A DNA stretch of 64,000 nucleotides from positions 62,001 through 126,000 of the forward strand of contig NZ_SJSN01000011.1 in NCBI RefSeq assembly GCF_004331675.1, given 5' to 3'. Origin of the DNA: Pedobacter frigidisoli. GTDB taxonomy: Bacteria; Bacteroidota; Bacteroidia; Sphingobacteriales; Sphingobacteriaceae. Position numbers and translations under genes: made by a program. The notes under the pieces are model-generated. The model worked only from the letters and a program-made list of their open reading frames with translations, had not been told where the DNA came from and did not search any database. Numbering within the stretch: position 1 is the stretch's first letter; each line of letters starts with the position of its first letter. Positions 33,118 to 40,610 of this stretch are shown here, in pieces.

Positions 33118-33960
33118 ATAATCCCCTAAAGTTTCTGGTAATTGTGCTAATGCTGCTGCTAATTGCTCATCATTTGGCGCAGTACCATGCCATTTGTGAG
33201 AACCCATCATATAATCTACACCAGCACCCATTTGAGTACTCATTAAGTTCATAATTGGTTTTCCTTTTCCTGTTAGCGTTTTTGCATAATGCAAACCTTC
33301 TACAATAGATTGCATATCATTACCATCGGTATTAATTACATGCCACCCAAAAGCTTCGAATTTAGCTTGAAGACTATCTAAAGAAAGTACTTTTTTTGTA
33401 GGACCATCAATTTGTTGTCCGTTATAATCAACAGAACAAATTAAGCGGTCCATTTCGTGGAATGGTGCAAACATTGCAGCTTCCCAGTTTTGGCCTTCTT
33501 GCAATTCGCCATCACCATGTAAAGTGAATACGTAAGATTTATCGCCGTTTAATCTTTTAGTTAAAGCTGCGCCAATGGCTACAGACATCCCTTGGCCTAA
33601 TGAACCTGAGGCAATGCGAATTCCTGGTAAATGCTCGTGCGTAGTTGGGTGACCTTGTAATCTCGAATCTAATTTACGAAATGTTGCCAATTCGCTTTTC
33701 TCAAAATAACCGGCATGAGCCAATGTACTGTACCAAACAGGTGAGATATGCCCGTTGGAAAGGAAAAATAAATCTTCACCAACGCCATCCATACTGAATT
33801 CTTTGTTGTGGTTCAATACCTCAAAATATAAGGCAGTAAAAAAATCAGCGCAGCCCAATGAACCGCCCGGGTGACCAGACTGGCATCCATGAACCATCCT
33901 TACGATATCTCGTCTTATCTGCGAGGCAATATCTTCTAGCTCTTTAATTGTATGTTTCAT
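33115..33960 (-). CDS. Transketolase, N-terminal subunit
   Basis: This 281-residue thiamine-diphosphate-binding chain shows VHGCQSGHPGGSLGCADFFT, FFLSNGHISPVWYS, LGQGMSVAIGAAL, and the ThDP motif GDGELQEGQNWEAAMFA with VDYNGQQIDG. It works with the C-terminal subunit encoded downstream on the same strand. Together they make ribose-5-phosphate/xylulose-5-phosphate interconversions in the cytoplasm. A -7 box lies 26 nt before the ATG, so the two subunits are probably transcribed from here. Confidence 0.94.
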   Translation of the reverse strand: MKHTIKELEDIASQIRRDIVRMVHGCQSGHPGGSLGCADFFTALYFEVLNHNKEFSMDGVGEDLFFLSNGHISPVWYSTLAHAGYFEKSELATFRKLDSRLQGHPTTHEHLPGIRIASGSLGQGMSVAIGAALTKRLNGDKSYVFTLHGDGELQEGQNWEAAMFAPFHEMDRLICSVDYNGQQIDGPTKKVLSLDSLQAKFEAFGWHVINTDGNDMQSIVEGLHYAKTLTGKGKPIMNLMSTQMGAGVDYMMGSHKWHGTAPNDEQLAAALAQLPETLGDY

Positions 33961-33986
33961 TAAAATAAGAGGTTGTTGTTACATAG

Positions 33987-33994
33987 CAAAGGTA
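33987..33994 (-). promoter_or_regulatory. Candidate -7 box for the transketolase operon
   Basis: TACCTTTG on the minus strand matches TAnnTTTG, 26 nt before the N-subunit ATG. Confidence 0.5.
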
Positions 33995-34017
33995 ATATTT
34001 TACCCGCTATATCATAA

Positions 34018-34482
34018 TTAGTTATTGATTAAATCGAGTACTTGTTGCGTTGAGTTTTTAGTATCAACCTTTTTAATAATATGTGTAATTTTTCCATCGC
34101 CATCTATAATAAAAGTTGTACGTACAGTACCCATATATTTTTTGCCGTACATGTTTTTTTCTGCCCAAACACCATAATCATTTACAATTTTTTGGTCGGT
34201 ATCTGCCAATAATGTAAAAGGTAGGTTATGCTTGGTTATAAATTTTTGATGAGATTTTTCATCATCAACACTTACACCTAAAACCACAATTCCTTTTGCT
34301 TGCAATCCTTGGTAATTGTCTCTGAAATCGCAAGCCTCAGCTGTACAACCTGGAGTATCATCTTTTGGGTAAAAATAAAGAACAACTGTTTTGCCCTTAT
34401 AGTCGTTAAGTGAAACTTCGACCCCATTTTGGTCTTTCGATGTTATTGCAGGTGCTTGGTCGCCCTCATTTAGTTCTGCCAT
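34018..34482 (-). CDS. bcp: Thioredoxin-dependent thiol peroxidase (Bcp/PrxQ)
   Basis: Starting at ATG 34482 (MAELNEGDQAPAITSKDQNG) this is a 154-residue atypical two-Cys peroxiredoxin. It has the peroxidatic C46 in DDTPGCTAEACDFRD and the resolving C51, then VVLGVSVDDEKSHQKF and the conserved Arg in TVRTTFIID. It reduces hydrogen peroxide and organic peroxides with electrons from thioredoxin. The frame is open upstream to 34557 but that extension has no family support. It is followed downstream by the transketolase operon on the same strand. Confidence 0.93.
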   Translation of the reverse strand: MAELNEGDQAPAITSKDQNGVEVSLNDYKGKTVVLYFYPKDDTPGCTAEACDFRDNYQGLQAKGIVVLGVSVDDEKSHQKFITKHNLPFTLLADTDQKIVNDYGVWAEKNMYGKKYMGTVRTTFIIDGDGKITHIIKKVDTKNSTQQVLDLINN

Positions 34483-34600
34483 ATATTTAATTTTAATGTG
34501 TATATGATTGATATCGCAAGTTAAACAGTTTAACCCATTATAGTGTTCATTCATCAATAAAATATGACTTTTGCTTGTCTTAATCAGGTTTCATCAGGAT

Positions 34601-34701
34601 TTGAAAAGCAGTTGCAGCATTTCATTTTAATGTTAGTCCCGTTTTTTGCTCATACGCCTGCAGGCCTTAACCACAGGCCGGTATCCGCGTCACCCGGGTT
34701 T
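34601..34701 (-). repeat. Dispersed hairpin element, copy D (GC-rich core)
   Basis: On the minus strand the element starts AAACCCGGGTGACGCGGA, has a GC-rich core (CCTGTGGTTAAGGCCTGCAGG), then AAAACGGGACTAACATTAA, TGAAATGCTGCAACTGCTTTTCAAA. The ends match copies A-C; the core is different and more GC-rich than the surrounding DNA. It lies between bcp and the M23 peptidase gene. Confidence 0.6.
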
Positions 34702-34720
34702 AAGAACAAAGAGCATCAAG

Positions 34721-36454
34721 TTATTTCGAAAAGGACACCTTATAATGTCGGGTATTCTCTTTCATATCGTTAACCACCAGTTCTAAGATGTGTTTGCCCG
34801 CACCCGTTCTTTCATCGAAACTATGCCACAGCGTTGCCGTTTTTGTATCGAACTCCATTAATACCCACTGCCCGTCGAGATAACCGTTAAAACTTTTAAT
34901 GCCAGAAAGATTATCGCTTATTTTGAAAAATATTTTTGATAAACCAGCCATGCTTTTACCCTCTGCAATATTTACTGGAACAATTCTTGGCGCTATGGTA
35001 TCTGTTGATATATAAAAGCTGCCGAAATTTTTTGGAGTTGCCTTAACATAGCCATTATCAAAACTTCCACCCTGCGATGAGCCGTTTGAGTTTACAATTA
35101 ATGCTTTCGATCTTAAGTTTTCAGGAAGATTGTCAGTTTTAATCCATAATTCAAAACCTACATGCAGCGGTGTGTAACGATTATGAATTTGGTGCAATGC
35201 CGACCAGGAATTGCCAGCAGGCTTAGGTAATTTTTTATAAGTGAAGTTTAAATCGTTATACAAGGTTCCTTGCGGAAAGATCACCTTAATATCATCTGTA
35301 TTGAATTCGTTTACTTTGTTGTAAGGGAAAATAGTGCCCGATGGAGTTATCAATGCTGCAATTGCAGCTGAACCTGCATTTACGGTAAATGGTAATACAG
35401 ATGAATTTCCTTTTGAATCGGTAATAATATAGCGAAGCTGATGACTTGCACCGTCATTAAAATTAATTTTTCCGCTATTAACCAAGCCACTATAAATTTT
35501 CAAGGGATTTCCTGGTTCAACAAAACTCTTCTGAATACTTCGTTTGGTGTTTAAGAAGGTTGGATAATCTATATGAGAATTGATGGCTTTGCTGTTTTCA
35601 AAAGAAAAACGCTCCAAAGCCGATGTATAAATTAATTTTCCATCTAACTCCAATTGAATAGAATAAACTCCGTTTGTGCCAGATAAACCATTGTGGCGAT
35701 CGGTGGTAACAATACCAAAGCCAACTTCTCCACTCAAACTGATTGGAGCCAATGCTTTGTAATTTCCATTTGCCCCAGTAATTCCAATGGCTTGTTTAGG
35801 TGTATTTTCATTGAAAACTTTTCCATTTAAACGATAAACGTATAAGCCATGAATTATTGGCGGAATATTATCAGGGATGTTGATGCCGAAAAACTGCGGA
35901 TTAATGGTTTCTTCTGTTTTAGTATCTCTGATTTCAAAATGTAAATGCGGCCCGCCAGAACTACCACGATTGCCCGACCAAGCGATAACTTCGCCCTTGC
36001 GCACTGGAATTAAAGTAGCATCAGGAAACTCATCAATTTCAAACGATTTCTTTTCGTACTCTAGATTTTTTACAATCGTAGCGATTTTAGGTGAAAAGCG
36101 TTGCAAGTGACCATAAACCGTTGTAAAACCATTTGGATGGTTGATGTAAAGCGCTTGTCCGAAACCACTATTTTGAACCCTTAACCTAGAAATATAGCCA
36201 TCAGCAACTGCATAAACAGGATAGCCCTCTCTCTGATTAGTGCGAAAATCTATACCAGAGTGAAAATGATTTCCGCGAATTTCGCCAAAAGAACCTGCTA
36301 GGGCAGGAGGCATAATATCCAGCGGTTGTCTAAAATCAGTTATTGGGTATTTATTGGTGCTGAAAATTTGTTGTGCCTGGATAAAATTAGCAGTAAGAAC
36401 AAAACAAACGAAAAGAGCGGGTTTAATTATATGTGGGATCAGATTTTTAATCAT
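34721..36454 (-). CDS. M23 family metallopeptidase
   Basis: This 577-residue protein has a signal peptide ending TANFIQAQ and an N-terminal LytM/M23 domain (about residues 35-165): GNHFHSGIDFRTNQREG supplies the metal His and Asp, VYGHLQRF the catalytic His, and GPHLHFEIRD the third metal His. The long C-terminal part (about 170-577) is beta-rich, with FYISTDTIAPRIVP near the end of a domain often found in Bacteroidota M23 proteins. It likely trims cell-wall peptide cross-links in the periplasm. It starts 3 nt downstream of the FAH-family gene, so the two form an operon. Confidence 0.92.
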   Translation of the reverse strand: MIKNLIPHIIKPALFVCFVLTANFIQAQQIFSTNKYPITDFRQPLDIMPPALAGSFGEIRGNHFHSGIDFRTNQREGYPVYAVADGYISRLRVQNSGFGQALYINHPNGFTTVYGHLQRFSPKIATIVKNLEYEKKSFEIDEFPDATLIPVRKGEVIAWSGNRGSSGGPHLHFEIRDTKTEETINPQFFGINIPDNIPPIIHGLYVYRLNGKVFNENTPKQAIGITGANGNYKALAPISLSGEVGFGIVTTDRHNGLSGTNGVYSIQLELDGKLIYTSALERFSFENSKAINSHIDYPTFLNTKRSIQKSFVEPGNPLKIYSGLVNSGKINFNDGASHQLRYIITDSKGNSSVLPFTVNAGSAAIAALITPSGTIFPYNKVNEFNTDDIKVIFPQGTLYNDLNFTYKKLPKPAGNSWSALHQIHNRYTPLHVGFELWIKTDNLPENLRSKALIVNSNGSSQGGSFDNGYVKATPKNFGSFYISTDTIAPRIVPVNIAEGKSMAGLSKIFFKISDNLSGIKSFNGYLDGQWVLMEFDTKTATLWHSFDERTGAGKHILELVVNDMKENTRHYKVSFSK

Positions 36455-36457
36455 TCT

Positions 36458-37069
36458 TTATCTAACATCAAAATTTAAAAGTTGTTTGCCTTGTAACCAA
36501 GCCTCTAATTTATCGCCTTTTTCTGTTTTGCCTACGCCTTCAGGCGTTCCTGTAAAAATTAAGTCGCCTTTTTTCAAGGTTATGTATTGTGAAACAAAAC
36601 TTATAATCTTCTCGAAAGAGAATAATAAATCCTTGGTATGCCCTTTCTGGCAACTTTCGCCATTAACCTTAAGCTCAAAGTTTAAGTCATACAGATCCTC
36701 AAAATCACCTTTAGGATAAAATATGCTGATCGGAGCAGAATTATCAAATGCTTTTGCCAATTCCCAAGGGAGGCCTTTTTCTTTGTGTTTGCTTTGAATA
36801 TCGCGAGCCGTAAAATCTATTCCCAGTCCAATTTCATCATAATAGTTTGAAGCGAATTTTTCTGCAATGTGCTTGCCTTCCTTGCAAATCTTTAAAACCA
36901 CTTCCAATTCGTAATGAACATCGTTTGAGAAATCGGGCAAATAAAAAGGCTTATTGTCTTTTAATACCGCAGTATCTGGTTTCATAAAGATAACTGGCGT
37001 GGTAGGAATGGGGTTGTTTAATTCTTTGGCGTGCTCCGCGTAATTACGGCCTATGGCGATGATTTTCAT
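36458..37069 (-). CDS. Fumarylacetoacetate hydrolase family protein
   Basis: This 203-residue protein matches the short FAH-type hydrolases: IAIGRNYAEHAKELNNPIPT, VIFMKPDTAV, YELEVVLKICKEGKHI with metal-binding acidic residues, GIDFTARDIQSKHKEKGLPW, and FTGTPEGVGKTEKGD. Members act as acylpyruvate hydrolases, oxaloacetate decarboxylases or related enzymes with a Mg-bound enolate; the exact substrate cannot be told. It is the first gene of a two-gene operon with the M23 peptidase, a pairing without an obvious functional link. Confidence 0.88.
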   Translation of the reverse strand: MKIIAIGRNYAEHAKELNNPIPTTPVIFMKPDTAVLKDNKPFYLPDFSNDVHYELEVVLKICKEGKHIAEKFASNYYDEIGLGIDFTARDIQSKHKEKGLPWELAKAFDNSAPISIFYPKGDFEDLYDLNFELKVNGESCQKGHTKDLLFSFEKIISFVSQYITLKKGDLIFTGTPEGVGKTEKGDKLEAWLQGKQLLNFDVR

Positions 37070-37144
37070 TATCTAAAATTGAGGTATAAAATAATTACTT
37101 ACGACGTAAAATCGTAAAAATCAAAAATAGAAAAGAAAATGGTG

Positions 37145-37684
37145 TTATAAAACTGATAAACGTTTTACTTGACTTTCGGAGCCAGCAATAACCCTTAAGA
37201 AATAGATTCCTGCATTTACCCTGCTAGGCATGGTGAACGTTTTGGTTTGCTCACCAGCATTCAATCGTTCATTTAAAAGGGTAACTACCTCATTGCCCAG
37301 TAAATCGATTATCTTTATAGTAGTCTGGGTATTATCCTTACCGATTGATAAAATAATATTCAGTTGTTGTTCTACAGGATTTGGATAAATTTTAACAATG
37401 GTTAAAAGTTTATCTTTTGCTGCTGTAACATTATTGTTTTTAGTGGTGTTAGAGTAGGTGTTAAACATTCCAGATCCACCTATAGACATGTAGAGTGGCT
37501 TATAAGGTTGGATGTTTGCTTTAATTTCAGGAATTCTACTCGTGGTTTTTTTAGCTCGATTTTTTAAACTGATGTGAATACTATCAGTTTGTTGAGCCCA
37601 AGAATTTACCGCACACAGTAAAACGATGCACAATGTGCAAGCGAATTTTGTGAGCAACGTTATCTTAGTGTAGAGTTTCATCAA
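37145..37684 (-). CDS. Secreted protein with type IX secretion C-terminal sorting domain
   Basis: This 179-residue protein has a signal peptide (to VNSWAQ) and a short low-complexity mature part. The C-terminus has the type A sorting domain: IVKIYPNPVEQQLNIILSIG, TIKIIDLLGNEVV, LNERLNAGEQTKTFTMP and GIYFLRVIAGSESQVKRLSV. Such domains send proteins through the type IX secretion system and are removed at the cell surface. The passenger (about residues 30-90) has no recognised fold, so its function is unknown. It shows that the organism uses the secretion system whose porT- and porG-like genes are also in this window. Confidence 0.85.
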   Translation of the reverse strand: MMKLYTKITLLTKFACTLCIVLLCAVNSWAQQTDSIHISLKNRAKKTTSRIPEIKANIQPYKPLYMSIGGSGMFNTYSNTTKNNNVTAAKDKLLTIVKIYPNPVEQQLNIILSIGKDNTQTTIKIIDLLGNEVVTLLNERLNAGEQTKTFTMPSRVNAGIYFLRVIAGSESQVKRLSVL

Positions 37685-37694
37685 ATTGGTATAG

Positions 37695-37702
37695 CAAATG
37701 TA
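37695..37702 (-). promoter_or_regulatory. Candidate -7 box for the type IX substrate gene
   Basis: TACATTTG on the minus strand matches TAnnTTTG and ends 10 nt before the ATG, leaving a very short leader. Confidence 0.45.
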
Positions 37703-37808
37703 TTAATTTAAAACAAAGAAATTAAACATTTTGTTTAAAAGCCATAATTTAACACAATTTAACAATAATATTTGTTTTTCAAAGTGTGAAAAATACACAA
37801 TAATTTGG

Positions 37809-37839
37809 TTGTTAATTTGTTATAGTTAGTTTACTTTTG
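37809..37839 (+). promoter_or_regulatory. Promoter of kup
   Basis: TTG (37809-37811) and TACTTTTG (37832-37839) are separated by 20 bp, matching the Bacteroidota -33/-7 layout. The -7 box lies 20 nt before the GTG start. Confidence 0.6.
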
Positions 37840-37859
37840 CCGCACTAAAAAATATCGAA

Positions 37860-39818
37860 GTGTCAAATCATAAAAATGTCAACGCATTAACCGCCGGTGG
37901 GGTTCTAATAAGTTTAGGAATTGTGTTCGGCGACATTGGTACATCACCCCTCTACACCTTAAATGCAATTTTTACAACCATTCTAGGTGGAAAGCAAGAT
38001 ATTAACCCAACAAATGTTTTAGGTGTTCTCTCTTGTATCATCTGGACATTGACGCTACAAACCACTATTAAATATGTTATCATCACTTTAAGGGCTGATA
38101 ACAAGGGTGAGGGTGGCATATTTTCATTATTCTCCTTAGTAAGAAAAAAAGCAAAATGGCTTGTTGTTCCGGCTGTTGTCGGAGGTTGCGCTTTACTCGC
38201 CGATGGTATAATTACGCCGAGCATTACGGTTACTTCGGCAATTGAGGGATTAACAAACAAGTTCGATGTTCAGGTTATTCCAATTGTATTAGTGATTTTA
38301 ACTGTACTTTTTATTATTCAGCAGTTTGGAACTAATCTGGTAGGAAAGCTTTTTGGACCAGTAATGTTTGTTTGGTTTGCAGTTTTGGGTGTTTTGGGCA
38401 TGTTTTTTATTGTTAAGGATTTAACAATTTTAAAGGCCTTTAACCCTTATTACGCCATTCATTTATTAGTTACCAATAAATTAGCTTTTTTAATTTTAGG
38501 TGGTGTTTTCCTTTGTACTACTGGAGCCGAGGCTTTATATTCTGATTTAGGGCATTGCGGAAGAAACAATATTCGAATTAGCTGGATCTTCGTTAAGCTT
38601 ACCCTTATTTTAAATTATTTGGGTCAAGGTGTTTGGATTCTGCAAAACAGCAGTACTTATATTCCTGGAGCGAAGATGAATCCATTTTTTCAAATCGTAC
38701 CCGACCAATTTCAAGTACCAATGGTTATCTTGGCTACAATGGCTGCTGTAATTGCCAGTCAGGCGTTGATTAGTGGTTCGTTTACCTTAATTGCTGAGGC
38801 TGTTCGTTTAAACCTTTGGCCAAAAATTAAGATTGTTTATCCATCAGTTTCTAAAGGACAACTTTATGTTCCATCTATTAATTGGATGCTTTGGATTGGA
38901 TGTTGTGGTATCGTTTTACTTTTTCAAAAGGCCGAACGTATGGATGCCGCTTATGGATTATCCATTACTATTGCCATGTTGATGACTACGATTTTGGTGA
39001 GTTTCTACCTGAGAAGTAAACGTTTACCAAAATACCTGATTGCCACTTTCTTTTTCACTTATGTTATTATTGAAGGTACTTTCTTAATCAGTAATTTAAC
39101 TAAATTCTTGCATGGCGGTTGGGTTACAGTGATGATCGGCTCATTTTTATTTACCGTAATGTGGAGTTGGTTTGTAGCCAGGAAAATCAAGAACCGATTT
39201 GTTAAATATGTAGAAATTGAAGATTATTATCAGATTTTAACAGAATTAAGTAGTGATGAATCTGTTCCTAAATATTCATCACAACTGGTTTATTTAACCA
39301 GTGCAAACTTTAAAACTGAAATAGAATCGAAGATTATTTATTCAATTATTCAAAAGGAGCCGAAACGTGCCGATGTGTATTGGTTGGTTCACGTTGATGT
39401 AATGGACGAGCCTTATACTTTGGATTACAAGGTAGAATTCTTGATACCTGGTAAGTTAATTCGTATCGATTTTAGATTAGGTTTCCGTATTGAACAACGT
39501 GTGAACTTACTTTATCGTAAGGTTGTAGAAGAGTTGGTTAAAAACGGAGAGATTGATATCACGAGTCAATATACTTCATTAAATAAGCACAAAATTGCTG
39601 GAGATTTCCGATTCGTACTGCTGGAGAAACATCTTTCTAAGTTCACTAAATTGAGTTTTTATGAAAGACAGATCATGGATTATTACTTCATCCTCAAGAA
39701 ATTAAGTCTATCTGAAGAACGAAGTTTTGGTTTAGACAGTAGTTATGTTGATGTGGAGAAAGTGCCACTAATTTTTGTAACACCTGATGATATTGAATTG
39801 CACAGATTGCCAGTTTAA
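37860..39818 (+). CDS. kup: Kup-type potassium uptake protein
   Basis: This 652-residue protein matches the Kup/HAK/KT family of proton-coupled potassium importers. It begins with the conserved GGVLISLGIVFGDIGTSPLY, followed by about twelve membrane helices with GEGGIFSLFSLVR, ALLADGIITPSITVTSAIEG and TGAEALYSDLGHCG. A cytoplasmic C-terminal domain spans about residues 440-652. The start codon is GTG at 37860; no ATG gives the conserved N-terminus, and the promoter box lies 20 nt upstream. A 51-codon membrane ORF follows 3 nt after the stop. Confidence 0.95.
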   Translation: MSNHKNVNALTAGGVLISLGIVFGDIGTSPLYTLNAIFTTILGGKQDINPTNVLGVLSCIIWTLTLQTTIKYVIITLRADNKGEGGIFSLFSLVRKKAKWLVVPAVVGGCALLADGIITPSITVTSAIEGLTNKFDVQVIPIVLVILTVLFIIQQFGTNLVGKLFGPVMFVWFAVLGVLGMFFIVKDLTILKAFNPYYAIHLLVTNKLAFLILGGVFLCTTGAEALYSDLGHCGRNNIRISWIFVKLTLILNYLGQGVWILQNSSTYIPGAKMNPFFQIVPDQFQVPMVILATMAAVIASQALISGSFTLIAEAVRLNLWPKIKIVYPSVSKGQLYVPSINWMLWIGCCGIVLLFQKAERMDAAYGLSITIAMLMTTILVSFYLRSKRLPKYLIATFFFTYVIIEGTFLISNLTKFLHGGWVTVMIGSFLFTVMWSWFVARKIKNRFVKYVEIEDYYQILTELSSDESVPKYSSQLVYLTSANFKTEIESKIIYSIIQKEPKRADVYWLVHVDVMDEPYTLDYKVEFLIPGKLIRIDFRLGFRIEQRVNLLYRKVVEELVKNGEIDITSQYTSLNKHKIAGDFRFVLLEKHLSKFTKLSFYERQIMDYYFILKKLSLSEERSFGLDSSYVDVEKVPLIFVTPDDIELHRLPV

Positions 39819-39821
39819 AAA

Positions 39822-39977
39822 ATGAGAACTGCAATTATGATACTGGCAATTTGTCTTTTTATCGCTGGGCCAGCGGCGAAAGTTTATGGTTTAGATCATG
39901 CAAATATTTACATGATCGCTTCAGGAATTGGCTTGTTGATGATTACTGGTTTAGGTTTTATAAAGAAAAAAGATTAG
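39822..39977 (+). CDS. Small membrane protein of 51 residues downstream of kup
   Basis: An ATG 3 nt after the kup stop opens MRTAIMILAICLFIAGPAAK, then VYGLDHANIYMIASGIGLLM and ITGLGFIKKKD. Two hydrophobic helices are separated by a short polar loop and the end is basic. It lies between kup and the terminator at 40001-40036, so it would be read on the kup mRNA. No family was recognised. Position and hydrophobic pattern make it a plausible small membrane partner, but there is no direct evidence of translation. Confidence 0.55.
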   Translation: MRTAIMILAICLFIAGPAAKVYGLDHANIYMIASGIGLLMITGLGFIKKKD

Positions 39978-40000
39978 TTTCATAATTCAATCCCAAAAAA

Positions 40001-40036
40001 AATAAGCTCCTTAGTTTGCAAACTGAGGAGCTTATT
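40001..40036. terminator. Bidirectional terminator between kup operon and the RAYT gene
   Basis: AATAAGCTCCTTAGTTTG pairs with CAAACTGAGGAGCTTATT (one T-G wobble, 18-bp arms), followed by TTGTTA on the plus strand and preceded by an A-run that gives T residues on the minus strand. It ends both converging transcripts. Confidence 0.85.
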
Positions 40037-40039
40037 TTG

Positions 40040-40610
40040 TTATTTACAAAACCTGTCTTCACTCCACTTCTTTGGGTTGTTTATAATATAGTTCGAGATA
40101 TTATAGTAAGCAGTCTCATCGCGTATAATGTGCTCGTAATAGTTTCGCTGCCATAACTTTCCCATAGTTTTGTTTTGTGATTTGAACAATTCTAAGCAAG
40201 AATTAGAAACAATTGATTTATACGCTCCGACTATATCGGATATTGTCGGGGCAACCCTTGCGGTTGCCCTAATTGTTTCACTTTCTTCTTGGGCAACCGC
40301 AAGGGTTGCCCCGACATCCGCAATATCAATAATTCCATTTTCTTTTAAAACAATTATGCCGTGCATGTGATTCGGCATAATTTGAAAAAACATCCAGCTC
40401 AAAATTTGAAAACCTTTCTGCTAAATTATTCCATTCGTTATAGGCTATAATTCCAGATTCATTTATGACCATATCATCGCTAGAAATTTTGCCAAATCTG
40501 TGTGACATATCTTCACAACAAATCGTAATGAAATATGCCCCTACTGTAGAGTAATCATAATCTTTTAGTCTAATCGATCTTCGATGATGGATCAAGGGAT
40601 TATAACCCAT
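40040..40610 (-). pseudogene. REP-associated tyrosine transposase (RAYT), frameshifted
   Basis: The minus strand encodes a Y1-type REP-associated transposase in two frames. The first (from ATG 40610) reads IHHRRSIRLKDYDYSTVGAY, FITICCEDM, IAYNEWNNLAERFSNFELDV. The second continues FQIMPNHMHGIIVL, SDIVGAYKSIVSNSCLEL, GKLWQRNYYEHIIRDETAYY and NNPKKWSEDRF. The break is at a run of six T residues near 40386-40391 (minus strand GTTTTTTCAAATTATG): one T fewer would join the frames. The HMH motif of Y1 transposases is intact. A perfect palindrome lies inside the coding part (40245-40315). The ATG overlaps the stop of the amino acid permease gene (TTATG arrangement), so translation may be coupled. 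Confidence 0.85.
40245..40315. repeat. Perfect 25-bp inverted repeat inside the RAYT gene (REP-like)
   Basis: GTCGGGGCAACCCTTGCGGT... (25 nt, 40245-40269) is exactly complementary to 40291-40315, with a 21-nt loop. It is GC-rich in an AT-rich gene and resembles REP palindromes (GGGCAACC-rich) that RAYT enzymes act on. Both arms are in frame and encode VGATLAVAQ and RATARVAPT. Confidence 0.85.

Noticed and set aside
32035..33960. Transketolase as a gene broken in two
   Set aside because: Both parts have complete domains, own starts and stops, and split transketolases are a known form.
36354..36719. Plus-strand ORF spanning the M23 and FAH genes
   Set aside because: It covers parts of two supported minus-strand genes and resembles no protein.
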